Source: CAVVEC01 sp963770485
GTDB taxonomy: Bacteria > Acidobacteriota > Terriglobia > Terriglobales > Acidobacteriaceae
DNA length: 64,000 nucleotides
Assembly (NCBI GenBank): GCA_963770485.1
Contig: CAVYPX010000002.1
Span: forward strand, 1-64,000
Reading direction: 5' to 3'
The notes beneath the pieces were generated by a model, which searched no databases, was not told the origin of the DNA, and saw only the letters and a program-made list of their open reading frames with translations. Both the position numbers and the translations under genes were made by a program. Shown here piece after piece: positions 57,912 to 64,000 of the stretch (the stretch's first letter is position 1; every line of letters begins with the position of its first letter).

Positions 57912-58880
57912 ATGAAGGCCATTGTCATCAGTCGTTTAGCAGGACCGGAAGGGCTCGAGCTTCGAGACATGCCAGATCCTGTGCCCAGCTCTGGTCAGGA
58001 ATTGGTCCAGGTAGAAGCCGGCGGACTGAACTTCGCCGACGTGATGACGGCGCACGGCGGGTATCCCGGAACTCCGAAGCCACCTCTGATTGCAGGCCGG
58101 GAATTCTGCGGCGTGCGCGCGAGCGACGGACGCCGCGTCATGGGATACGCGCAGTGGGCAGCATTCGCCGAGCGAATCGCGGCCCGGGCCGAACTGCTAT
58201 GGCCGGTGGCCGAGAGCTGGAGCGCAGGGGAAGGAGCGGCGTTTCCGGTCAACTACTTTACCGCCTACTTTGCCTATTGGAAAGCGGGCTTGCTCGGCCC
58301 GGCAACCGCGGCAGGCGGCGGAGCCCCGAGAGTTCTGATTCACGCGGTGGCGGGAGGTGTGGGAACGGCAGCGCTCCAGATCGGCAAACTGCTCGGCGTC
58401 GAGACCTACGGAACGTCTTCTTCCGATGAGAAACTGGCGCGCATGAAAGAGCTCGGCCTGCAACACGGCATCAACTACAAGCAGCACGATTACCAAGAAT
58501 CGATTAAGGATCTGACGCACGGCGAAGGTGTCGATGCGGTGTTCGAAATGTTGGGCGGCGAGCACACCAACAAAAGTGTGCGATGTCTGCGCGATTTTGG
58601 CCGCGTCATCGTGTATGGAAGCGCGACCGGGCAAAAGTCAGAACTGGATACCGGGTTGCTCTACGCCAAAGGCACGAGCGTTCACGGATTGTGGTTGACC
58701 TATCTTTCGGCAAATCGCGAGTTGATGAGTGCGGCGTGGAAACAGCTCTCCGCGTGGATCTCAGATGGACATCTGCATCCGGTAATCGGCCAGGTGCTCC
58801 CCATGGAGCGCGCGGCAGAGGCCTATCGATTGTTATCCGAAGGAAAGAATTTTGGCAAAGTAGTTTTGAAAATCGCGTAG
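57912..58880 (+). CDS. MDR-family quinone oxidoreductase
   Basis: A 322-residue medium-chain dehydrogenase/reductase without the catalytic zinc site, typical of NADPH:quinone oxidoreductases. Seen are GGLNFADVMTAHGGYPG, the nucleotide-binding loop HAVAGGVGTAALQIGKLLG, and FGKVVLKIA at the C-terminus. It would use NADPH to reduce quinones or enals in the cytoplasm. ATG at 57912 (MKAIVISRLAGPEG); an in-frame GTG at 57906 is less likely. Confidence 0.88.
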   Translation: MKAIVISRLAGPEGLELRDMPDPVPSSGQELVQVEAGGLNFADVMTAHGGYPGTPKPPLIAGREFCGVRASDGRRVMGYAQWAAFAERIAARAELLWPVAESWSAGEGAAFPVNYFTAYFAYWKAGLLGPATAAGGGAPRVLIHAVAGGVGTAALQIGKLLGVETYGTSSSDEKLARMKELGLQHGINYKQHDYQESIKDLTHGEGVDAVFEMLGGEHTNKSVRCLRDFGRVIVYGSATGQKSELDTGLLYAKGTSVHGLWLTYLSANRELMSAAWKQLSAWISDGHLHPVIGQVLPMERAAEAYRLLSEGKNFGKVVLKIA

Positions 58881-59504
58881 TTCAACATCTTTGGCGCAAT
58901 TTCGCTCAGTAGATGTTTCCCAGACCGCCGCCCTGTTCGCTTTCGAACGGGTTAGTCCGCCAGCGGACACCGCGCCGCGTCGCCTCTCGCAGTTCTCATT
59001 TGGAATGAGCTGATTTTATTTTCTGCTTTTGGAAGCGAGCATGCAGTACTCCTGCCAGTCCCAAGAACTGTGAAGTTTTGTGAAGATTCACGGTGATTTC
59101 GGTTTTCTTAGACAAAACAACGAGATGCTGTGTGCGCCTGCAGTTGCTAACGACGCAGAATCCAGAGCGTCCAAAGTATTAACTGCGATGTGAAGCGCAA
59201 AGGAACTTCTCAGCATCCAGAAACGTATCGGAAACCAGATGCGCGAAAGCCGGGCGATCGGAAGGTCAGCCCGGCTTGGCAAACAGTTTAGGGGTTAAGG
59301 GATTGACTCAGTTTCGGTTTGGCGGCCCAGCTGAGCACAATCTCGGCAGCAGAGAGCGTGAGGCCTCGCGGCCTGCGCTTATGCTCTTAACCCCGCGGCA
59401 GCATTGTAAGGCTTTTGCGAGAAAACGCAAGTTTTTCGCAAATAGAACCGTCCAAGCCGCCCAGAACCGATTCCCGACGTTATCGGGAAAGAAAAAGGAG
59501 CGAC
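58881..59504. other. 624-nt region without a supported gene
   Basis: Between the oxidoreductase gene and the next small secreted protein gene no coding frame is convincing. It contains small inverted repeats (GTTCGCTTTCGAAC and TCCGCCAGCGGA near 58940-58975), a 9-bp stem AAGCCGGGC/GCCCGGCTT at 59247-59277, and an A/T-rich TTGCG...CGCAA palindromic tract near 59416-59440 before the secreted-protein gene. Promoter and leader sequences for that gene are likely here. Confidence 0.5.
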
Positions 59505-59888
59505 ATGAGAGTGGGAAGAATTTTCAAGGGCTTGCTGTTAGGGCTGGCGGTGCTGTTGGCGACAAGTGCATTCGCTTCCAACAAGGGTTCCATGCAGCTT
59601 TTGGATGCGGTGACCGTGGGCGGAGCACAACTGGCCCCCGGGGATTACTCGCTGAAGTGGGACGGCAATGGACCGAGCGTGCAATTGAGCATTCTGAAAG
59701 GCTCGAAAGTAGTTGCGACCACTCCGGCGCGGCTAATTGACCTGGACCAGAAGCCAAACGGTGACGTGGCCGTAGTAAAAACCAACGGCGACGGAAGTAA
59801 GTCGCTGGCTGAGATTCACTTCTACGGCAAGAAGTCTGCACTAGCGATTGGGAGCGAATCCGCCATGATGGGCGGCGGCAACCAATAA
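59505..59888 (+). CDS. Small exported protein
   Basis: A 127-residue protein with a clear signal peptide (MRVGRIFKGLLLGLAVLLAT) cleaved after about residue 25 (AFAS). The mature part has beta-rich segments (SMQLLDAVTVGGAQLAPGDY, AEIHFYGKKSALAIGSES) and ends in MMGGGNQ. Similar small secreted proteins with a GxxLxPGxYxLxW-like line recur in Acidobacteriota. Function is unknown. ATG at 59505 follows AAGGAG five bases upstream, and a strong terminator follows the stop, so it is a single-gene transcript. Confidence 0.8.
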   Translation: MRVGRIFKGLLLGLAVLLATSAFASNKGSMQLLDAVTVGGAQLAPGDYSLKWDGNGPSVQLSILKGSKVVATTPARLIDLDQKPNGDVAVVKTNGDGSKSLAEIHFYGKKSALAIGSESAMMGGGNQ

Positions 59889-59906
59889 AGCTGGTAGTGG
59901 TTGAGC

Positions 59907-59940
59907 AAAACGGGGAGCGCACCAGCTCCCCGTTTTCTTA
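59907..59940 (+). terminator. Rho-independent terminator
   Basis: A 12-bp perfect stem AAAACGGGGAGC/GCTCCCCGTTTT with a 6-nt loop (GCACCA) is followed by CTTA, 18 nt after the stop of the small exported protein gene. The T-tract is part of the stem, a standard intrinsic terminator. It is the clearest in the window. Confidence 0.9.
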
Positions 59941-60166
59941 TTCGAGGTCACACGGAACAACGCCGCCGCACGATGACCTACCAGGCAATCGGTTTGTGCC
60001 ACACCACACGCACGAAGCGAGATGACGACGGCATGAAGCCTCCTTTTGAAATGTGGAAGGAGGAACTTGTAATTGTGAGCGGATTGGGGAGAAAAGCAAG
60101 GTCCCAGGACACAGGCCGCTGTGACAACCGGGCCGTCACCTGCACCGATTTCACAAACCAGGAACT

Positions 60167-60907
60167 TTACTTTGTTTGAGGGTCCAGTTCGGCGTTGATA
60201 TTGACGCTACCGCCTATGGCCTTGAGTTTCTTTTCCCACGACTTGAAGCCGTCCTTGCTCACGACGACCGTGTGGTCACCGGGAGCGAGTTCGATTTCGG
60301 ACGGCGTGTTGCCCACAAAACTGCCGTCCACTTCGATATCCGCTTCGCCAGGATTGGACACAATTGACAATTTGGTTGCCGAGGCTTCCGCCCTGGGCGG
60401 ATCGGCAACCGTGACCACTGAGGGTTTCTGCTGAGGCGTAGGGGCAGACTCCTCGGCTGCTCGAATGGCAGCGCCATGCGCTGACCAATCCTTCTTGATC
60501 GCCTCACAGGCATCCTGCACCGAACCGCCCAGTGAAAGCGTGGATTTGCTGATAATGGAGTCTCCACTCACCCGCTCGAACACCGCGACCTTATTCTTGT
60601 GTCGCACGAAGCTCTTACCACCCTCGTGGTCCAGAAGAACGATGTAGTCGGCCTTCTCCTGCCGGTTGTTCACCATCACTTGCTGGCAGCGTTCGCCGAA
60701 AGTCTTCACGATTTCCGCAGTCTGCGGGCGAGCGCCGCCATGCACGGTGGCTCCCCCGGTTCCGCCCGAGCTTCCACTGTAGCCACCGATTTCCCATGAC
60801 TGGCTATCAGTGATAAACACCCGCGCCTTGCCGTTCATGGTGGATGTTTCTGCTACCGCGGGAAGAACCAGCAGAGAAAGAGCCAGGAACTTAAGAACGA
60901 ATCGCAT
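60167..60907 (-). CDS. Exported PEGA-domain protein
   Basis: A 246-residue secreted protein with signal peptide (MRFVLKFLALSLLVLPAVAE). The middle is Gly/Ser-rich (GGYSGSSGGTGGATVHGGA); the C-terminal domain (about 175-243) has the PEGA motif pattern (SIVSNPGEADIEVDGSFVG, TPSEIELAPGDHTVVV), a small surface beta-fold often found in S-layer and sensor proteins. Function is unknown. ATG at 60907 follows GGAGGACGC. It is convergent with the small exported protein at 59505. Confidence 0.83.
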   Translation of the reverse strand: MRFVLKFLALSLLVLPAVAETSTMNGKARVFITDSQSWEIGGYSGSSGGTGGATVHGGARPQTAEIVKTFGERCQQVMVNNRQEKADYIVLLDHEGGKSFVRHKNKVAVFERVSGDSIISKSTLSLGGSVQDACEAIKKDWSAHGAAIRAAEESAPTPQQKPSVVTVADPPRAEASATKLSIVSNPGEADIEVDGSFVGNTPSEIELAPGDHTVVVSKDGFKSWEKKLKAIGGSVNINAELDPQTK

Positions 60908-61040
60908 GCGTCCTCCGAACTTTGATCTAGGGGGATCGCATATTCTTGCATCGACGGGATGGGTCGCGATAGTTACCGTCGTCCCTGTCCGAAAAACCGG
61001 CCACCGCGTTTTCAGCGCTGAAATGGGGAGGGAGGGCCTT

Positions 61041-61067
61041 CTAGCTACTAGCTACTAGCTGCTAGTA
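61041..61067. repeat. Short tandem CTAGCTA repeat over the moeB stop
   Basis: CTAGCTACTAGCTACTAGCT (from 61041) is a 7-nt tandem repeat of about three units containing the stop codon region of the adenylyltransferase gene (stop at 61062). It is probably a simple-sequence expansion or a short-period repeat arm. Confidence 0.7.
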
Positions 61068-62246
61068 TTTCGGCATCTTCGGATCCACGCGGTCCGCCCA
61101 GGCCAGAATCCCGCCTGCCAGATTGTGTACCTTGAGGAATCCTGCCTGCTGCAGGAAGTTTACTGCCTTCGCGCTGCGCACGCCCGAACGGCAGTGAGCG
61201 ACGATCTCCCGGCTGGAATCGAGTTCATGCACTCGCTTGGGCAAGTCACCCAGCGGGATCAAGTGTCCGCCGATGTTGCAAATCTGGTATTCGTGAGGCT
61301 CGCGTACATCGAGCACAAAAAGGTCTTCACCGGCGTCCAGCCTTCGTTTGAGTTCTTCCACCTGCATTTCCGGAACGCCTGCTTCCACGGGTCTCTCCTG
61401 GCTTTTTTCTTCACCCCGAATTCCACAAAACTCGTTGTAGTCTATCAGTTTTGTGACCGTGCGATGCGTGCCACAAGCGGGGCAGTCGGGATTCTTGCGC
61501 AGTTTCAGTTCGCGGAACTTCATGCCCAGCGCGTCAACCAGCAATAACCGCCCGATGAGCGGCTCGCCTTTGCCCAGAATCAGCTTGATGACCTCGGTTG
61601 CCTGGATCACGCCCACCAGTCCGGGCAGAATACCCAGCACTCCGCCTTCAGCGCAGGAGGGAACCAGCCCGGGCGGTGGTGGCTCCGGATACAGGCAGCG
61701 ATAGCACGGGCCGTCTTCGGTAGCGAAAACGCTGGCCTGCCCCTCGAAGCGGAAAATCGAGCCGTAAACGTTTGGCTTGCCGGTGAGGACGCAGGCATCG
61801 TTGACCAGGTAGCGCGTAGGAAAGTTGTCGGTTCCATCGGCAATGATGTCGAACTCGCGGAAAATCTCCAGCGCATTCGCGCTGGTGAGTTTCGTTTCGA
61901 AAGTTCGAATGCTCAGGAACGGATTGATCGCCTTCAGTTTTTCTGCGGCGGATTCGAGCTTCTTGCGGCCCACATCAGCAGTCGTGTGGATGATCTGGCG
62001 CTGCAGGTTGGTGTAGTCCACGACATCGAAGTCTACGATCCCGAGCGTGCCTACCCCAGCCGCGCCGAGATAGAGCGCCAGCGGCGAGCCCAGCCCGCCG
62101 GCTCCGATGCACAGGACGCGCGCGGCCTTGAGCTTCTGCTGCCCCTCCATGCCGACCTCAGGCATGATCAGGTGACGCGAATAGCGCAGAATCTCGGCAT
62201 TGCTAAGGGCGGCAGCTTCGGGTTTGGATTCGGTAATGGCGACCAT
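61062..62246 (-). CDS. moeB: MoeB/ThiF-type adenylyltransferase with C-terminal rhodanese domain
   Basis: A 394-residue E1-like enzyme that adenylates the C-terminal Gly of a ubiquitin-like sulfur carrier and passes sulfur through the rhodanese domain. The nucleotide loop is CIGAGGLGSPLALYLGAAGV and the acceptor-binding pair is in TNLQRQIIHTT; zinc cysteines are in CYRCLYP and CPACG. The rhodanese domain (about 290-390) has the active-site loop AHCRSGVRSAKAV. It lies next to a sulfur-carrier protein, JAMM peptidase and cysteine synthase, so it probably feeds that system; molybdopterin or thiamine use is possible too. ATG at 62246 follows GAGGCCC. Confidence 0.93.
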   Translation of the reverse strand: MVAITESKPEAAALSNAEILRYSRHLIMPEVGMEGQQKLKAARVLCIGAGGLGSPLALYLGAAGVGTLGIVDFDVVDYTNLQRQIIHTTADVGRKKLESAAEKLKAINPFLSIRTFETKLTSANALEIFREFDIIADGTDNFPTRYLVNDACVLTGKPNVYGSIFRFEGQASVFATEDGPCYRCLYPEPPPPGLVPSCAEGGVLGILPGLVGVIQATEVIKLILGKGEPLIGRLLLVDALGMKFRELKLRKNPDCPACGTHRTVTKLIDYNEFCGIRGEEKSQERPVEAGVPEMQVEELKRRLDAGEDLFVLDVREPHEYQICNIGGHLIPLGDLPKRVHELDSSREIVAHCRSGVRSAKAVNFLQQAGFLKVHNLAGGILAWADRVDPKMPKY

Positions 62247-62253
62247 AAGGGCC

Positions 62254-62309
62254 TCAGTTGAATTTTTGATTGAAAATCTCTGATTCGGGATTCTTAATTG
62301 ACGATTAAC
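62254..62309. repeat. Single A/T-rich arm with GATTGAAAATC units
   Basis: GAATTTTTGATTGAAAATCT and onward to GATTAAC, a degenerate set of GATT/AATC units between the adenylyltransferase and sulfur-carrier genes. It resembles the arms at 45581-45665. Confidence 0.5.
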
Positions 62310-62383
62310 AAAAGACAGGGCAACAACCGCAGCGGCACATTTCGAGGGCGGTTTTCATTCGCCAATCACAAAGCATAAGACCT

Positions 62384-62665
62384 TCAATCCAGCCGGCCTC
62401 CCGCGATGGAGGGCACAATCGAAATAGTATCACTGTCTCTGACGGGCGTGGCTTCTTTCTGCAGATAGCGCACGTCTTCGTCATTCAGGTAAACATTCAC
62501 AAACGAGCGCAGTTTGCCATCTTCTGTGTAAAGATGGCGGCGCAGGTCGGGGTGCTTAGAAACCAGGCTGGACAAGGCTTCGGCGACCGTGCCAGCTTTA
62601 ACTTCCACGGTCGGCTGCTTGCCCGCGTATTCGCGTAATGGTGTGGGGATCTGGATTTTCGTCAT
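62384..62665 (-). CDS. ThiS/MoaD-like sulfur-carrier protein with GGRLD tail
   Basis: A 93-residue ubiquitin-fold sulfur carrier starting MTKIQIPTPLREYAGKQPTV. The C-terminus reads SIVPSIAGGRLD: the activated Gly-Gly pair is followed by three residues. In CysO/QbsE-like carriers a JAMM peptidase must trim such tails before the MoeB-type enzyme can form the thiocarboxylate. A JAMM peptidase gene is immediately upstream and a cysteine synthase just beyond, so this protein probably serves a cysteine (or thio-metabolite) pathway. No signal peptide. Confidence 0.88.
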   Translation of the reverse strand: MTKIQIPTPLREYAGKQPTVEVKAGTVAEALSSLVSKHPDLRRHLYTEDGKLRSFVNVYLNDEDVRYLQKEATPVRDSDTISIVPSIAGGRLD

Positions 62666-62712
62666 ACTTAATTAGATGGTGGTGTACCGGGTTGAAGATT
62701 CAGCCCCTGTGG

Positions 62713-62732
62713 CGCGGGCCCCCTCGCCCGCG
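62713..62732. repeat. Palindrome CGCGGG...CCCGCG
   Basis: CGCGGG (62713-62718) with CCCGCG (62727-62732), containing CCCTCG in the loop. The arrangement resembles the GGACGGGC/GCCCGTCC and GCGGACG/CGTCCGC palindromes inside ispE, so it is another member of this palindrome class, between the sulfur-carrier and JAMM genes. Confidence 0.65.
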
Positions 62733-62761
62733 AAAAACAATATCGGTATGCACCACGTGGT

Positions 62762-63193
62762 CTAACTCGCTTCGATCTTCTCGTCCACCAGCTGCTTGTC
62801 ATTTTCGTCGCTTCCCGCCAGCTCGAATGAATTCGTAATTGTTGCTTTGCCCTTTTCCACGCTCGTAATCACGTAAGAGCAGCCGAGCCAGTGCGCTTCG
62901 GCGAGATCAGTCGGCGACCAGCGTGCCGGGTGGTCAGGATGCGAGTGGTAGAAGCCGACAACGTCTTCGCCGCGCTCCCGCCCTTCCCGCTGGATGCGGA
63001 TCAACTCGCGCGGATCGATGTTATAGCGATTATGCGGCGAGTCGTCGCGCGTGTTCCCGCAGCGGGCGATCGAGGTCACCACGCGCTCGTCCCCATCCAT
63101 CTGCCCGAGCAATACACCGCAACACTCGTGGGGATAGGTCTCTTCGCCGTGGCGGCGAATCTCGTCAAATTCAGTTTTGCCAATCCTTAACAT
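62762..63193 (-). CDS. Mov34/JAMM metallopeptidase (Mec/QbsD-type)
   Basis: A 143-residue JAMM metalloprotease from ATG 63193 (MLRIGKTEFDEIRRHGEE). Zinc ligands and catalytic Glu: EETYPHECCGVLLG, and YHSHPDHPARWSPTDLAEAH with the HxH-x10-D pattern. In Mycobacterium the relative Mec+ releases cysteine from the CysO-cysteine adduct; in Pseudomonas QbsD trims the QbsE tail. Both jobs fit this neighbourhood. A longer in-frame reading to 63337 only translates the repeat at 63202-63284. Confidence 0.9.
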   Translation of the reverse strand: MLRIGKTEFDEIRRHGEETYPHECCGVLLGQMDGDERVVTSIARCGNTRDDSPHNRYNIDPRELIRIQREGRERGEDVVGFYHSHPDHPARWSPTDLAEAHWLGCSYVITSVEKGKATITNSFELAGSDENDKQLVDEKIEAS

Positions 63194-63201
63194 GAAAACT
63201 T

Positions 63202-63284
63202 TCAGCACAGAGTCACAGAGGCAGAGAGAAATATCTTTAATTCTTTCTTGTTCTTCTCTGTGTCTCTGTGACTCTGTGGTGAAC
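63202..63284. repeat. Inverted repeat pair, CACAGAGTCACAGAG family
   Basis: Left arm 63202-63229 (CAGCACAGAGTCACAGAGGC) and right arm 63253-63284 (TCTGTGACTCTGTGGTGAAC) around a T-rich spacer, between the cysteine synthase and JAMM genes. When translated it gives the TESQRHRE / SLCLCDSV strings often seen in false gene extensions. Confidence 0.9.
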
Positions 63285-63285
63285 C

Positions 63286-64000
63286 TTAGCCTTCTTCCCA
63301 GAACCTCTCGCTCAAATACTTGTCGCCGGAGTCGCACAGGATGGTCACAAATACCGCATGTTCGTTCCTCTTGATCTGCCGCGCCAGTTGCAGGCAGCCG
63401 GCCACGGCCGCCGCGGCTGAAATCCCAACCAGCAGGCCTTCTTCGCGGGCCAGGCGCTTAGCCATGGCGTAAGCGTCTTCCGTGGAGATGCCCAGGTCCG
63501 CGTCGGCGAGCGAAGGATCGTATATCTTGGGCACGATGGCGCTGGCCATGTGCTTGGCGCCTTCGATCCCGTGGAAGGCCGAATCAGGCTGCAGCGAGAT
63601 GCAGCGGATGCGCGGATTGAGTTCTTTGAGACGCCGTGTGGTGCCGACAAAAGTTCCACTGGTTCCCAACATGGAAACGAAATGCGTGATACGTCCTTCC
63701 GTTTGTTGCCAGATCTCGTTGGCCGTGCCATGGTAGTGTGCCTGCCAGTTGGCGTCGTTGGAATACTGGTCGGCGTAAAAGTACACATCGGGATGCTTGG
63801 CGGCGAGCTCGCGGGCCATCCGAATGGCGCCATCGGAACCGTCCGCCGGATCGGTGTAGATAAGATTTGCGCCGTAGGCATGAAGAATGCGTTTGCGCTC
63901 GATGGAAACATTTTCCGGCATGCACAGCGTGACCGGGAAACCCTGGGCGGCTCCGATCATGGCATACGCGATGCCGGTATTTCCGCTTGTGGAATCGAGC
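63286..64000 (-). CDS. cysM: Cysteine synthase (CysM-type), partial
   Basis: The C-terminal 238 codons of a PLP-dependent cysteine synthase; the start lies beyond the right edge. Visible motifs include the substrate-binding loop STSGNTGIAYAMIGA, the PLP-phosphate loop SMLGTSGTFVGTTRRL, and the PLP-ring Ser in FVTILCDSGDKYLS. In the CysO pathway this enzyme uses O-phosphoserine and the carrier thiocarboxylate rather than free sulfide. The cluster with sulfur carrier, JAMM peptidase and E1-like enzyme supports that use, but the acceptor-binding C-terminal tail alone cannot prove it. Confidence 0.92.
   Translation of the reverse strand, partial: LDSTSGNTGIAYAMIGAAQGFPVTLCMPENVSIERKRILHAYGANLIYTDPADGSDGAIRMARELAAKHPDVYFYADQYSNDANWQAHYHGTANEIWQQTEGRITHFVSMLGTSGTFVGTTRRLKELNPRIRCISLQPDSAFHGIEGAKHMASAIVPKIYDPSLADADLGISTEDAYAMAKRLAREEGLLVGISAAAAVAGCLQLARQIKRNEHAVFVTILCDSGDKYLSERFWEEG

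Noticed and set aside
59930..60166. Small gene between the terminator at 59907 and the PEGA gene
   Set aside because: The 92-codon frame overlaps the terminator and has no ribosome site or protein-like pattern.
3017..63284. Possible CRISPR array from the recurring short repeats
   Set aside because: Arms are inverted pairs at scattered sites with internal short periods; there is no regular direct-repeat/spacer series and no cas gene.
63194..63337. In-frame N-terminal extension of the JAMM peptidase containing TESQRHRE and SLCLCDSV
   Set aside because: The strings come from translating the CACAGAG repeat arms; the conserved protein begins at the ATG at 63193.

Overview
The window reads as a chromosomal stretch of an Acidobacteriota bacterium (Terriglobia/Koribacter-like), judged from gene content, a GC content in the high fifties by eye, secreted proteins typical of that phylum (DUF4097-type repeat protein, DUF5818-like protein) and many dispersed short palindromic repeats. 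No database search was possible, so the taxonomic call is an inference. Both window ends cut genes: hutH on the left and a cysM-type cysteine synthase on the right. About 70 genes can be supported, most on the minus strand.

Layout. 1-10 kb: minus-strand amino-acid and acyl-CoA catabolism (histidine ammonia-lyase, thioesterase, two crotonase-fold proteins, HMG-CoA lyase, methylcrotonyl-CoA carboxylase beta-like subunit, split methylmalonyl-CoA mutase), with an AlkA-like glycosylase and an RHH/PIN toxin-antitoxin pair between the two mutase subunit genes. 9.6-15 kb: a family 2 glycosyltransferase and two tandem TolC-like outer-membrane genes. 15-24 kb, mostly plus strand: truA, aldehyde dehydrogenase, aconitase, cupin, dtd (minus), two consecutive acyl-carrier-protein genes and fabF. 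24-35 kb: PilZ protein, lipA, MlaD-like protein, membrane-embedded spermidine-synthase-like protein, acpS, DUF488 protein, selA, recG. 35-41 kb: a GAF-GAF-GGDEF protein, then a minus-strand unit of ECF sigma factor, zinc-finger anti-sigma/HEAT protein, DUF4097-like repeat protein and double-PDZ protein. 41-47 kb: the classic ispE - tRNA-Gln - prs - rplY - pth - rpsF - rpsR - rplI block. 47-53 kb: accessory genes (AlbA_2/Schlafen-type ATPase, glutamine-amidotransferase-like hydrolase, glyoxalase-fold proteins, a decayed Tat-type protein, a P460-like haem protein). 53.5-55.2 kb: ispF and ispD, separated by a 508-bp cassette. 55-64 kb: YacL-like PIN/TRAM protein, quinone oxidoreductase, small secreted proteins, and a MoeB/rhodanese - sulfur carrier - JAMM peptidase - cysteine synthase cluster pointing to protein-thiocarboxylate cysteine synthesis.

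Most unusual is the repeat landscape. Many gene boundaries carry two inverted arms, each built from a short-period degenerate repeat, with different core words at different sites. At ispD/ispF the arms are a perfect 31-bp inverted repeat enclosing a complete GxxExxY (PD-(D/E)XK-like) gene, a possible self-mobilising unit. A second class of palindromic module lies in frame inside two protein genes, ispE and a peptidase-C26-like gene, where it encodes extra loops.
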